From Nocardioides guangzhouensis (GTDB lineage: Bacteria; Actinomycetota; Actinomycetes; Propionibacteriales; Nocardioidaceae), in NCBI RefSeq assembly GCF_004519545.1, contig NZ_SDKM01000017.1, positions 44,594 through 108,593 on the forward strand: a stretch of DNA of 64,000 bases, given 5' to 3'. The first letter of the stretch is position 1, and the number at the start of each line of letters is the position of its first letter. Positions 1 through 8,467 of the stretch are shown here, one piece after another. Made by a program: the position numbers and the translations under genes. The notes under the pieces are model-generated. The model did no database searches. It had not been told where the DNA came from and was given only the letters and a program-made list of their open reading frames with translations.

Positions 1-35
1 GGTTGGCCATCGAAGACCTATGGAGGAGTCGCCAC

Positions 36-1007
36 GTGGAGCAGCCATCGGGGCTGACGGAACCGGCGACGCCGGACCCGAAGTCGTTCACCTACTCGCT
101 CGTGGTCCCGGTGTTCAACAGCGAAGGCGTCGTCGGCAGCACGGTCGACCGGATCGTCGAGGTGTTCGAGGGCGCCGGGCTGCGCTACCAGCTGGTGTTG
201 GTCAACGACGGCAGCCGTGACCGCAGCTGGGAGGTCATCGCCGCCAAGGCCCGGGCCAACCCCCACGTCGTCGCGCTGAACCTCCTGCAGAACTACGGGC
301 AGCACCAGGCCAACCTGGCCGGCTTCCGCGAGGCCACCGGCGACTTCGTGATCACCCTCGACGACGACATGCAGAACCCGCCCGACCAGGCGCTGGTGCT
401 CATCGACGAGGCCATGAAGGGCTGGGACGTCGTCTTCGGCCGGTTCGAGCGCAAGCAGGCGGCCGGCTACCGCCGCCTCGGGACCCAGGCGATCTCGATG
501 ATCAACCGCCGGGTCTTCGGGCAGCCGCCCGAGCTCACCGTGTCCAACTTCCGGATCCTGCGCCGCGGCGTGGTCGACCGGATCTGCGCCTCCCGCACCG
601 CGCACCCCTACATCACCGGTCAGGCGCTGATGTACTCCAGCTCCCGCACGGACGTGCTGGTCCGGCACGAGCCCCGGCCGGTGGGGTCCAGCAACTACTC
701 GCTGGCCCGGATCCTCCGGCTGGTGCTGACCATCCTGTTCAGCTACTCGTCGTGGCCGCTGCGCGCGGCCGCGCTGACCGGCTTCGGGATCGCGTTCCTC
801 AGCTTCCTGCTCGGCGTCTTCTACCTCGTCCGGTCGTTCTTCGTGGACACCAACGTCGAGGGATGGACCACGATCATCGTGCTGCTCGCCATGTTCAACG
901 GCATCATCATCGCGCTGCTCTCCATGCTGGGCGAGTACGTCGTCCGCACCCTCAACGCGGTCAGCGCCCAGGACGTCTACCACGTGCGGGAGCGGGTGGG
1001 CGCGTGA
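36..1007 (+). CDS. Polyprenyl-phosphate glycosyltransferase, GT2 family (ArnC/GtrB/DPM1-like)
   Basis: A 323-aa membrane-anchored glycosyltransferase expected to move a nucleotide-activated sugar onto polyprenyl phosphate at the inner face of the membrane. Residues about 20-60 hold the GT2 N-terminal fold ending in VNDGS, and residues 109-116 (DDDMQNPP) are the metal/nucleotide-binding motif typical of ArnC/GtrB enzymes. Two hydrophobic segments near residues 245-268 and 282-303 match the two C-terminal membrane helices of this subfamily. I chose GTG at 36 because GGAGG lies 9 bases upstream; an in-frame TTG at 3 has no visible ribosome site. The stop overlaps the GTG of the sulfotransferase by 4 bases, so the two are probably translationally coupled. 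The donor sugar cannot be told from sequence; the neighbouring WecE-like aminotransferase suggests an amino-deoxy sugar. Confidence 0.88.
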   Translation: MEQPSGLTEPATPDPKSFTYSLVVPVFNSEGVVGSTVDRIVEVFEGAGLRYQLVLVNDGSRDRSWEVIAAKARANPHVVALNLLQNYGQHQANLAGFREATGDFVITLDDDMQNPPDQALVLIDEAMKGWDVVFGRFERKQAAGYRRLGTQAISMINRRVFGQPPELTVSNFRILRRGVVDRICASRTAHPYITGQALMYSSSRTDVLVRHEPRPVGSSNYSLARILRLVLTILFSYSSWPLRAAALTGFGIAFLSFLLGVFYLVRSFFVDTNVEGWTTIIVLLAMFNGIIIALLSMLGEYVVRTLNAVSAQDVYHVRERVGA

Positions 1008-1783
1008 CCCGGCACCTCCTGGTGATCGGGGCGCAGCGCAGCGGGACGACGTACCTCCACTCCCTGCTGGAGGCCCACCCCGCGATCGCGATGGCGCAGC
1101 CGTCCCGTCCGGAGCCGAAGGTCTTCCTGTCCGACGAGCTCACCGATCGCGGCCTCGACTGGTACCGCGCGACGTACTTCGCCCACGTCGCCGACGAGAC
1201 CGTGCTCGGCGACAAGAGCACCAGCTACATCGAGGACCCGCTCGCCCCGGCCCGCGCCGCGCGGATGCTGGGCGTTCCGTTCGTGGTCGCGCTGCTGCGC
1301 GACCCGGTGACCCGCGCGGTGTCCAACTGGCGGTTCAGCACCGACAACGGGTTCGAGAACCGTGGCCTGGTCGAGGCCCTCACCGACTGCCTCGACGAGG
1401 CCGCCGCCGGCGAGTGGGACCGGGCGACCACGTCGGTCTCGCCGTTCGCCTACCTCGTCCGCGGTCGCTACGCGGACCACCTGCGGCCCTGGCTCGACGC
1501 GTTCCCGCAGACCAGCCACGTCCTGTTCACCGACGAGCTGCTCGGGGACCCGGCGGTGATCCGTCGCCTGTACGCCGACCTCGGCGTCGACCCCGGCTTC
1601 GTGCCGCCCGGGCGCGACGAGGTGGTCAACGAGAGCGAGGAGCCGGCCCCGGACCTCCCCGAGGAGCTGCTCAGGCGGCTCAGGGAATACTTTGCAGACA
1701 GCGACGACGCCCTGGCACGTCTGTGCGGGCGTCGTCCGCCGTGGACCAGCGATGGAGGAAGTGACACCCATGGGGCCGACTGA
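1004..1783 (+). CDS. PAPS-dependent sulfotransferase
   Basis: A 259-aa soluble sulfotransferase that should transfer sulfate from PAPS to a hydroxyl or amino group, here probably on a surface glycan or its lipid-linked precursor. The N-terminus carries the 5'-phosphosulfate loop (GAQRSGTTYLHS, residues 9-20) and residues about 96-109 (ALLRDPVTRAVSNW) carry the Arg and Ser of the 3'-phosphate-binding motif. The GTG start at 1004 overlaps the preceding glycosyltransferase stop (GTGA), and its own end overlaps the start of the aminotransferase by 14 bases, which indicates one operon. Longer upstream extensions read through the preceding gene in another frame and are rejected. Substrate unknown. 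Confidence 0.87.
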   Translation: MTRHLLVIGAQRSGTTYLHSLLEAHPAIAMAQPSRPEPKVFLSDELTDRGLDWYRATYFAHVADETVLGDKSTSYIEDPLAPARAARMLGVPFVVALLRDPVTRAVSNWRFSTDNGFENRGLVEALTDCLDEAAAGEWDRATTSVSPFAYLVRGRYADHLRPWLDAFPQTSHVLFTDELLGDPAVIRRLYADLGVDPGFVPPGRDEVVNESEEPAPDLPEELLRRLREYFADSDDALARLCGRRPPWTSDGGSDTHGAD

Positions 1784-2945
1784 GACCCCCGACCTGCCGA
1801 TGATCCCGTTCAACCGGCCCGCGCTCGAGGGCCGCGAGCTCGACTACGTCCGGGAGTCGATGCTCAGCGGCCACCAGTCGTCCGGAGGCGAGTTCGGCAG
1901 GAAGGCGATGGCGATCCTCGCCGAGGAGACCGGCGCCGAGGACGTCCTCCTGACCACCTCCTGCACGTCCGCGCTCGAGCTGTCCGCGATGCTGCTCGAC
2001 CTCGGGCCCGACGACACCGTCATCGTCCCGTCGTTCACGTTCACCACGAGCGCCCTGGCGTTCGCGAGGCAGGGCGCCCGGCTGCTGTTCTGCGACATCG
2101 AGCCGCACACCCTGGGGATCGACGCGGAGCACCTCGCCAGCCTCATCGACGACAGCGTCAAGGCCGTCGTGGTCGTGCACTACGCCGGCATCGCGTGCGA
2201 CCTCGAGGGCGTGCAGAAGGTGCTCGCCGACCACCCCGGGGTGACGCTGGTCGAGGACAACGCGCACTCGCTGTTCGGCACCTGGCGCGACCGTCCGCTC
2301 GGCAGCTACGGCCGGTTCGCGGCGCAGAGCTTCCACGACACCAAGAACTTCATCTGCGGTGAAGGCGGCGCGCTGCTGCTCAACGAGGCTCGCGACGTCG
2401 ACCGGGCCCGGGTGCTCTACGACAAGGGCACCAACCGGAGGGCGTTCCTGCTCGGCCAGGTCGACAAGTACTCCTGGAAGGACACCGGGTCGTCCTTCGG
2501 GCTGTCCGACGTGCTCGCCGCCTACCTCCTCGCGCAGCTCGAGCAGCGGGAGGTCATCCAGGCCAAGCGGAAGGCGGTGTGGGACCGCTACCACGAGGCG
2601 CTCGCGCCGTACGCCGACGAGCACGGGTTCACGATCATGGAGACGCCGGCCGAGCGGACCTCGGCGTACCACATGTTCTACGTGCTGCTCGACTCCCACG
2701 AGCGCCGCAACGCGGTGCTCGGCTCGCTGCGCGAGGGCGGCGTCCAGGCGACGTTCCACTACGTTCCGCTGCACAGCTCGGACGCCGGCCGGATGTTCGC
2801 GCTCCGCGAGACCGCGTGTCCGGTCACCGATGACGTGAGCGGACGCTTGCTTCGGCTGCCGTTCTACAACAACCTGTCCGGTGAGGACGCCGACCGTGTG
2901 GTCGAGACGTTCCTCGCGTCCCTGTCCGCGAGCGCGCCCGTCTGA
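1770..2945 (+). CDS. wecE: dTDP-4-amino-4,6-dideoxygalactose transaminase (WecE/RffA-like)
   Basis: A 391-aa PLP-dependent aminotransferase of the DegT/DnrJ/EryC1 family. It begins MIPFNRPALEGRELDY after a short leader and keeps the WecE signatures TSCTSALE, VHYAGIACD and VEDNAHS. The catalytic lysine is K192 in SFHDTKNF. The family converts dTDP-4-keto-6-deoxyglucose plus glutamate to a 4-amino-4,6-dideoxy sugar nucleotide for surface polysaccharides. ATG at 1770 was chosen because GGAGGAA lies 9 bases upstream; ATG at 1752 would lack a ribosome site. It overlaps the sulfotransferase gene and is followed 25 bases later by a methyltransferase. Family is certain, the exact sugar is inferred. 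Confidence 0.85.
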   Translation: MGPTETPDLPMIPFNRPALEGRELDYVRESMLSGHQSSGGEFGRKAMAILAEETGAEDVLLTTSCTSALELSAMLLDLGPDDTVIVPSFTFTTSALAFARQGARLLFCDIEPHTLGIDAEHLASLIDDSVKAVVVVHYAGIACDLEGVQKVLADHPGVTLVEDNAHSLFGTWRDRPLGSYGRFAAQSFHDTKNFICGEGGALLLNEARDVDRARVLYDKGTNRRAFLLGQVDKYSWKDTGSSFGLSDVLAAYLLAQLEQREVIQAKRKAVWDRYHEALAPYADEHGFTIMETPAERTSAYHMFYVLLDSHERRNAVLGSLREGGVQATFHYVPLHSSDAGRMFALRETACPVTDDVSGRLLRLPFYNNLSGEDADRVVETFLASLSASAPV

Positions 2946-2970
2946 CGCGAGCGCCCTGCCCGAGGAGCCC

Positions 2971-3690
2971 ATGGTCGAGCACCTGCAGCGAGGATCCGCC
3001 TCTCTCCGCGAGCCCGGCTACTGGTGGTACCGCGCCCGGGCCAGGCTGCTCGAGTCGGTGCTCGGTGGCTATCTCGGAGATCCCGGCCTGGTGCTCGACG
3101 TCGGCAGCGCCGACGGTCCGAGCGTCGGCTGGATGAAGCGGGTCGGCCAGCGCTACGCGCTCGACATCCACCCCGGCGGGCTGGAGGCCGGCCACGGAGT
3201 CTGCGGCACGGCGACGGCGCTGCCGTTCCGGGACCGGACGTTCGACGTGGTGGCCGCGTTCGACGTGGTCGAGCACTGCCAGGACGAGGCGCGTGCGGTC
3301 GCCGAGCTGCACCGCGTCCTCCGGCCCGGTGGCCGGCTGCTGCTGTCGGTCCCGGCGTACCAGTGGGCCTGGTCCGACCACGACGTGCGCGCCGGGCACT
3401 ACCGGCGCTACACGCGACGCCGGATCGTCCGGGCGGTGGAGCGCTCCGGGCTGCGGGTCGAGCGGTCGACGTACGCCTTCTCCGCGGTGTTCCCGCTCTT
3501 CGTCGCCGAGCGGGTGGTGCGCAAGGCCCGCGAGCGCACCGGGCGGGCCGCGCCGCCCGGCCTGACGCCGGTCTCCCCGGCTCTCGACCGGGTGCTCACC
3601 TCGCTGTCGCGGGCGGAGGCCCGGGTGCTGCTGCGACGCGACCTGCCGTTCGGCTCGTCGGTCCTGCTCGCGGCGGTCAAGCCGCGCTGA
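2971..3690 (+). CDS. Class I SAM-dependent methyltransferase
   Basis: A 239-aa Rossmann-fold methyltransferase. Motif I is VLDVGSADGPSVG near residues 41-53, followed by an acidic residue at the end of strand 2 (ALDIHP) and motif FDVVEHC near residue 95, the usual Methyltransf_11 layout. ATG at 2971 has GAGGAG just upstream, although the spacing is short (3-4 bases). It is the last gene of the forward surface-glycan operon and its end overlaps the convergent flippase gene by 14 bases. It probably methylates a sugar or lipid intermediate of this pathway; the substrate cannot be read from sequence. Confidence 0.82.
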   Translation: MVEHLQRGSASLREPGYWWYRARARLLESVLGGYLGDPGLVLDVGSADGPSVGWMKRVGQRYALDIHPGGLEAGHGVCGTATALPFRDRTFDVVAAFDVVEHCQDEARAVAELHRVLRPGGRLLLSVPAYQWAWSDHDVRAGHYRRYTRRRIVRAVERSGLRVERSTYAFSAVFPLFVAERVVRKARERTGRAAPPGLTPVSPALDRVLTSLSRAEARVLLRRDLPFGSSVLLAAVKPR

Positions 3691-4897
3691 CCGCCCGTTC
3701 GCGCGGCAGCAGCACGAGCAGGACGGCGGTCGCCGCCGCCTCGGCCACGACGAAGGCGGCCACCGTGCGGTCCAGCGGCGAGGCGTCCGCCATCAGCAGG
3801 TAGGCCACCACGGCCGCCACCACGGCCAGCGCCCAGGCCGACGCCACCCGGGCCGGACGGTCGTGGGCGAGCAGGTCGACCATGGTGACCAGGTTCAGCA
3901 CGGCCAGGGTGCAGGCCAGGGCGACGAAGCCGCACAGGTGGGCGGACAGGCTCACCGCCTCGCCGAAGACCAGGTGCAGCAGCCACGGGCCCAGGAACCA
4001 GCCCACCGCGAAGGCCGGGGCGAGCACCAGCACCGTGCCGCCGAGCAGCACCCGCCGGATCCGGGTCAGGGCGACGGTGTGCCCCTCCACCACGAGCTGG
4101 GTCATCCGGACGGTCAGGGAGACGACGCTGCCCTGGACGAGGATGTACGGCGCGCGGAACAGCGCGAGCGCCGCGAACAGGGACGTGATCTGCTCGGGCG
4201 ACCCCCCGGCGAGCGCCAGCACGACCGGGCCGGCCGAGAGCGCGACCTGGGCGGTCAGCTGGGACGCGCCGGCCCCGGCCAGGAACGCGAACGGCCGCGA
4301 GGTGGGCTCGACCCGGCCGCTGCGGTCGAACCGGAGCGCACCGGGCCAGATCAGCGACGCGTAGTGCCCGACGACCAGCGCCACGCCGTACGCGACGGGG
4401 TCGTCGACGCCGGTGACCGCGAGCACGCCCACGATCAGGCACCGCACGCCGTTCTCGACGACCAGGCTGCCCGCGACCGCGACGAACCGCTGCTGGGCGC
4501 TGAGGCCGCCGCGCACCAGGCCGATCGTCGCCGAGCCGAGCGTGGTGAGCAGCACCAGCAGCGGGAACCACGGAGCCTCGCTGTGGAAGAGGTCCTCCCG
4601 GAGCAGCCAGGCCACCACCCCGGTGGCCAGCGAGATCCCGAGGATCACCAGCAGCACGTGCGGGAGCGCGGCCCGCACGCTGGCTCCGCCGTGGGCGGAC
4701 ACCGTCCGTGCCACCCAGTGCTGCAGCGGGAAGGTCATGGCGGCGCTGGTGAACGTCCACCAGGTCCACAGCACCGAGACGGGTGCCGCTCCCTCGGCGC
4801 CGAGGGCGCGGGTGGACACCGCGAACACGACGTACGCGAGGATCCCGCTGACGGCTGAACCGGCGGCCAGCAGCGCGGCTCCGCGTCGCGCCGTCAC
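3677..4897 (-). CDS. Polysaccharide flippase (Wzx/MATE-like membrane protein)
   Basis: A 406-aa polytopic membrane protein with about 12 hydrophobic segments spread over its length and short charged loops, the pattern of the Wzx/MurJ/MATE flippase superfamily that turns lipid-linked glycans across the membrane. It begins MTARRGAALLAAGSAVSGIL, typical of the first flippase helix. The GTG start at 4897 overlaps the stop of the upstream GT39-like gene (GTGA), so these two form a reverse-strand operon. It converges with the methyltransferase gene. The assignment rests on topology and neighbourhood, not on a catalytic motif. Confidence 0.7.
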   Translation of the reverse strand: MTARRGAALLAAGSAVSGILAYVVFAVSTRALGAEGAAPVSVLWTWWTFTSAAMTFPLQHWVARTVSAHGGASVRAALPHVLLVILGISLATGVVAWLLREDLFHSEAPWFPLLVLLTTLGSATIGLVRGGLSAQQRFVAVAGSLVVENGVRCLIVGVLAVTGVDDPVAYGVALVVGHYASLIWPGALRFDRSGRVEPTSRPFAFLAGAGASQLTAQVALSAGPVVLALAGGSPEQITSLFAALALFRAPYILVQGSVVSLTVRMTQLVVEGHTVALTRIRRVLLGGTVLVLAPAFAVGWFLGPWLLHLVFGEAVSLSAHLCGFVALACTLAVLNLVTMVDLLAHDRPARVASAWALAVVAAVVAYLLMADASPLDRTVAAFVVAEAAATAVLLVLLPRERAVSAA

Positions 4898-6438
4898 GGG
4901 GCCCGGTCGACGGCCGGGCCCGCCCCTCTGGCGCAGGGGTTGGCCTCGGCCAGCCGGGCCAGCGTCTCCTCACCCAGCGACCGCCTGGCGAGCCACCTCC
5001 AGCCCGGCGCACAGCCCACCCGTTGGTAGTCGTCGGCGAGCGCGCGGCGCCAGGCGTTGCCGCCCGTCTTGCCGAGCGCGATGAGGTCGGGCTGCCTCTC
5101 CAGGATCCAGGCCCGGTATCCGTCGACGCCGCCCGGCCAGGTGTCGTCGAGGTAGGCCAGCAGGCCGTTGGAGAACATCTGGTACTTGCTGGGGTTGTGG
5201 CGGCCCGCGAGCACCAGCGGCTGCGGCGCCTGGACGGAGAACATGGTGGCGTCGGGCAGCACCCGCAAGGTCCGGGCGACGGAGGCGCGCTGGACGTCGA
5301 GCCGGTCGCTGCGGCCGTCGAGCGAGAGCCCCAGCGCCAGCCCGGTGGTCGCCAGCGACCACACCAGGGTGGTGACCAGGACGGCACGCACCGGCAGCCG
5401 GTGGAGCGTCAGGGCGAGCATCCCGCCGATCCCGAGAGCGGCGAACGGCAGCAGGGGGAAGGCGTCGGGCCAGCCGTCGAAGTCCCGCATCGTCCACAGG
5501 GTGCCCACCAGCACCGCGGGGCCGAGTGCCACGACGGTGGCGGCGGGGCCGTCCTCCGGGAGCCGCCGCCAGCCCCGGGCGCCGAGGGCCGCTACCACGA
5601 CCATCGCGACCAGCCCCACCAGGATCAGCCAGACCGAGGCGCCGTACCCGCGCAGCAGGTTGTCCCAGGCGAAGGAGAGCTTCGCGGACGACATAGGCTG
5701 GGCCGGTGTGTAGCGCAGGTTGATGACCACGAACGCGTCAACGAAGTCCCGCACCGCGCCGACCGCGACGAAGTAGGCGACGAAGGCGGCCAGGGTGAGC
5801 AGCCCGCCGGCGGCCAGCCTCGCCGTCCCCCGCAGCAGGTCCCACTTCCGCAGCCCGAGGAGCAGCGCGCCCAGCGCCGCGGGTGCGCCGACGAAGAACG
5901 CGATCTGGAGGCTCAGCGTGGCCAGGGCGAGGAAGACGCCGGCGAGCAGCCACCGCCGCCGCGCCAGGGCCCAGATCATGAGCACCAGGAACAGCACCAT
6001 GGGGGTCTTCTCGCGCGGACCGTTCGAGGCGTACTCGATGAAGCCGTAGAACGCGAGGAAGGTGCAGGCCGAGGCCAGGGCCACCTGACGGGACGCGAAC
6101 AGGGCGCGGGCAGCGACGTAGAGCGCGGACACCGTCGCCACCGAGAGCAGCAGGAACAGCATCCGCATGCCGACCAGGTCGTCGATGCCGACGACCCGGG
6201 CAGCCGCCGCACCCAGGCCCGGCAGCAGGTGGGCGAGCGGGCCGGCCCGGTTGAGCATCTCGACGTACGGCGGGTTGCCGTCGGCCACCATCTGGCCGGC
6301 ATAGGCGTAGACCGCGAGGTCCCGGGAGAGCGCGCCGCGCCAGCCGTGGAGGAGGTAGACCGCGAGGGCGGCGACGGTGACCGCGAGCAGCAGCGGATCG
6401 ATCCGGAGCCGCGCGGACCGTTCGGCATCCGGAGGCAC
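4894..6438 (-). CDS. Glycosyltransferase-39-like multi-spanning membrane protein
   Basis: A 514-aa protein with about ten membrane segments in its first 400 residues and a hydrophilic C-terminal domain of about 110 residues. After the first helix it reads SRDLAVYAYAGQMVADG then PPYVEMLNRAGPLAHL, which resembles the acidic first periplasmic loop of PMT/ArnT (GT39/GT-C) enzymes that use polyprenyl-linked sugar donors. GTG at 6438 was chosen because GGAGAAAG lies about 8 bases upstream; longer versions are Ser/Arg-rich out-of-character leaders. It overlaps the flippase gene and is divergent from the NHL/thioredoxin gene. Likely acts on the outer membrane face, decorating a surface glycan with the sugar supplied by the polyprenyl-phosphate transferase at 36-1007. 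Confidence 0.7.
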   Translation of the reverse strand: MPPDAERSARLRIDPLLLAVTVAALAVYLLHGWRGALSRDLAVYAYAGQMVADGNPPYVEMLNRAGPLAHLLPGLGAAAARVVGIDDLVGMRMLFLLLSVATVSALYVAARALFASRQVALASACTFLAFYGFIEYASNGPREKTPMVLFLVLMIWALARRRWLLAGVFLALATLSLQIAFFVGAPAALGALLLGLRKWDLLRGTARLAAGGLLTLAAFVAYFVAVGAVRDFVDAFVVINLRYTPAQPMSSAKLSFAWDNLLRGYGASVWLILVGLVAMVVVAALGARGWRRLPEDGPAATVVALGPAVLVGTLWTMRDFDGWPDAFPLLPFAALGIGGMLALTLHRLPVRAVLVTTLVWSLATTGLALGLSLDGRSDRLDVQRASVARTLRVLPDATMFSVQAPQPLVLAGRHNPSKYQMFSNGLLAYLDDTWPGGVDGYRAWILERQPDLIALGKTGGNAWRRALADDYQRVGCAPGWRWLARRSLGEETLARLAEANPCARGAGPAVDRAP

Positions 6439-6535
6439 AGTCTCACTTTCTCCACGTGGGCAGGACGGCGGCCATGATAGCCGCCGGAGCCGGACCGGCC
6501 CCGGCCGGCAAGGGCGTGGCTGGCACACTCGGCGG

Positions 6536-8419
6536 GTGAGCCCGTCCTCCGCCGCCCGCCCCGGTGTCAGCGCACGTGTCCGCGCCCCCGAGCTCGCCGG
6601 CCGGGGGTGGCTGAACACCGCCGGGCCGGTGCGGCTTCGCGACCTGCGCGGCCGGTTCGTGCTGCTCGACTTCTGGACCTTCTGCTGCATCAACTGCCTG
6701 CACGTGCTCGACGAGCTGCGCCCCGTGGAGGAGGCGTACGCCGACGAGCTGGTCATGGTGGGGGTGCACTCGCCGAAGTTCGTCCACGAGGCCGACCCGC
6801 AGGCGCTGGCGGCTGCTGTCGAGCGCTACGAGGTCCACCACCCGGTCCTCGACGATCCCGACCTCACCACCTGGCAGGCGTACGCCGCCCGGGCCTGGCC
6901 GACGCTCGTGCTCGTCGACCCGGAGGGGTACGTCGTCGCGCACTACGCCGGCGAGGGCCACGCGCACGCGATCGGCGCCCTGCTCGCCGAGCTGGTCGCC
7001 GAGCACCGCGAGCGCGGCACCCTCCAGCCCGGCGATTCGCCGTACGTCGCGCCGGAGCCGGGCGAGACCGACCTGCGCTTCCCGGCCAAGGCGGTCGCCC
7101 TGCCCGACGGGCACCTGCTGGTCGCCGACGCCGGCCGCCACGCGCTGGTCGAGCTGGGCGGGGCGAGGGTCGTGCGCCGGATCGGGGACGGCGTGCGCGG
7201 GCTGGTCGACGGGACCTCTCCCCGCTTCAGCGAGCCGAACGGGCTGTGCCTGCTGCCTCCAGAGGTGGCCGCCGAGGTCGGCTACGACCTGGTGGTCGCG
7301 GACACCGTCAACCACGCGCTGCGCGGCGTGGTGCTCGCGACCGGTGAGACCCGCACCCTGGCCGGCGACGGCCACCCGTGGTTCCAGGGAGACCCTGCAC
7401 CCCGGTCCGCGCCCGGTCCGGTGGTCGAGGAGGGCGAGGAACGAGCCCGCCTCGAGACCTCCACCCGACTCTCGAGCCCCTGGGACGTCGCCTGGTGGCA
7501 GGAGCGGGTCTGGGTGGCGATGGCCGGCATCCACCAGCTCTGGACGTTCGACCCGCGCACCGGCGACGTCGCGGCCGCGGCGGGCACCACCAACGAGGGC
7601 CTCGTCGACGGGCCGCTCGCGGACGCCTGGTTCGCTCAACCCTCGGGCCTGGTCCCGGACGGCGACCGGCTCTGGCTCGCCGACGCGGAGACCTCGGCGC
7701 TGCGGTTCGTCGCCGACGGCGCCGTGACCACCGTGGTCGGGCACGGGCTCTTCGACTTCGGTTTCCGCGACGGCGACCGGGAGACGGCCCGGCTCCAGCA
7801 CCCGCTCGGCGTCGGGCTGCTGCCGGACGGCGCCGTCGCGGTGACCGACACCTACAACGGCGCCGTACGCCGCTTCGACCCGGCGACCGGACTGCTGTCG
7901 ACGCTCGCCTCGGGCCTCGAGGAGCCCTCCGGTGTGGTGGTGGCCGGTGGCCGGCTGCACGTCGTGGAGTCGGCCGCCCACACGGTCACCGAGGTCGACC
8001 CGGCCGCGGCCGCGGGCGCGCATGAGGAGTTCGCGGCCGCCACCCAGCGCCCCACGACCGACGTGGCCGCCGGGCTGGTCCTGGACGTGACCTTCACCCC
8101 GCCGCCGGGGCAGAAGGTCGACGAGCGGTTCGGGCCGGCCACCCAGCTCTTGGTGAGTGCCACGCCCGCCGCCCTGATCAAGGAGGGTGACGGCCGCACC
8201 ACCGACCTGCGCCGCACGCTGGTGCTCGACCCGGCCGTCGGCGACGGCGTCCTGCACGTCGCCGCCCGGGCGGCGTCCTGCGACGCCGTCGGCGGCGAGG
8301 GGGCGGCCTGCCGGATGCACCAGCAGGACTGGGGGGTGCCGGTCCGGGTCACCACCGAGGGCGAGGCCCACCTCGTCCTCCCGCTCGGGGGAATGGATGT
8401 TGCGGAGGACGCACCCTAG
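6536..8419 (+). CDS. Thioredoxin-like domain plus NHL-repeat protein (NHLRC2-like)
   Basis: A 627-aa two-domain protein. Residues about 15-170 form a thioredoxin/TlpA-like fold with FWTFCCINC (CxxC at about 50-53), the same signature as animal NHLRC2. Residues about 175-490 contain repeated PNGLCLL, DTVNHALR, QPSGLV and DTYNGAVRRF motifs typical of NHL six-bladed propellers. The last 110 residues look like a beta-rich tail. There is no signal peptide, so it is probably cytoplasmic. GTG at 6536 gives the expected N-terminus; no strong ribosome site is visible. It is divergent from the glycan genes and lies 48 bases upstream of the kinase gene. The biochemical role of this bacterial family is not settled; disulfide or redox chemistry is inferred. 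Confidence 0.85.
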   Translation: MSPSSAARPGVSARVRAPELAGRGWLNTAGPVRLRDLRGRFVLLDFWTFCCINCLHVLDELRPVEEAYADELVMVGVHSPKFVHEADPQALAAAVERYEVHHPVLDDPDLTTWQAYAARAWPTLVLVDPEGYVVAHYAGEGHAHAIGALLAELVAEHRERGTLQPGDSPYVAPEPGETDLRFPAKAVALPDGHLLVADAGRHALVELGGARVVRRIGDGVRGLVDGTSPRFSEPNGLCLLPPEVAAEVGYDLVVADTVNHALRGVVLATGETRTLAGDGHPWFQGDPAPRSAPGPVVEEGEERARLETSTRLSSPWDVAWWQERVWVAMAGIHQLWTFDPRTGDVAAAAGTTNEGLVDGPLADAWFAQPSGLVPDGDRLWLADAETSALRFVADGAVTTVVGHGLFDFGFRDGDRETARLQHPLGVGLLPDGAVAVTDTYNGAVRRFDPATGLLSTLASGLEEPSGVVVAGGRLHVVESAAHTVTEVDPAAAAGAHEEFAAATQRPTTDVAAGLVLDVTFTPPPGQKVDERFGPATQLLVSATPAALIKEGDGRTTDLRRTLVLDPAVGDGVLHVAARAASCDAVGGEGAACRMHQQDWGVPVRVTTEGEAHLVLPLGGMDVAEDAP

Positions 8420-8467
8420 ACTCCACTGGTCCAGTCCGCTCCAGTCCGCGACTTCCGGGGGTTCGCG

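Noticed and set aside
3..35. TTG at 3 as start of the first glycosyltransferase
   Set aside because: GTG at 36 has a clear GGAGG site; the extension adds only 11 residues without similarity.
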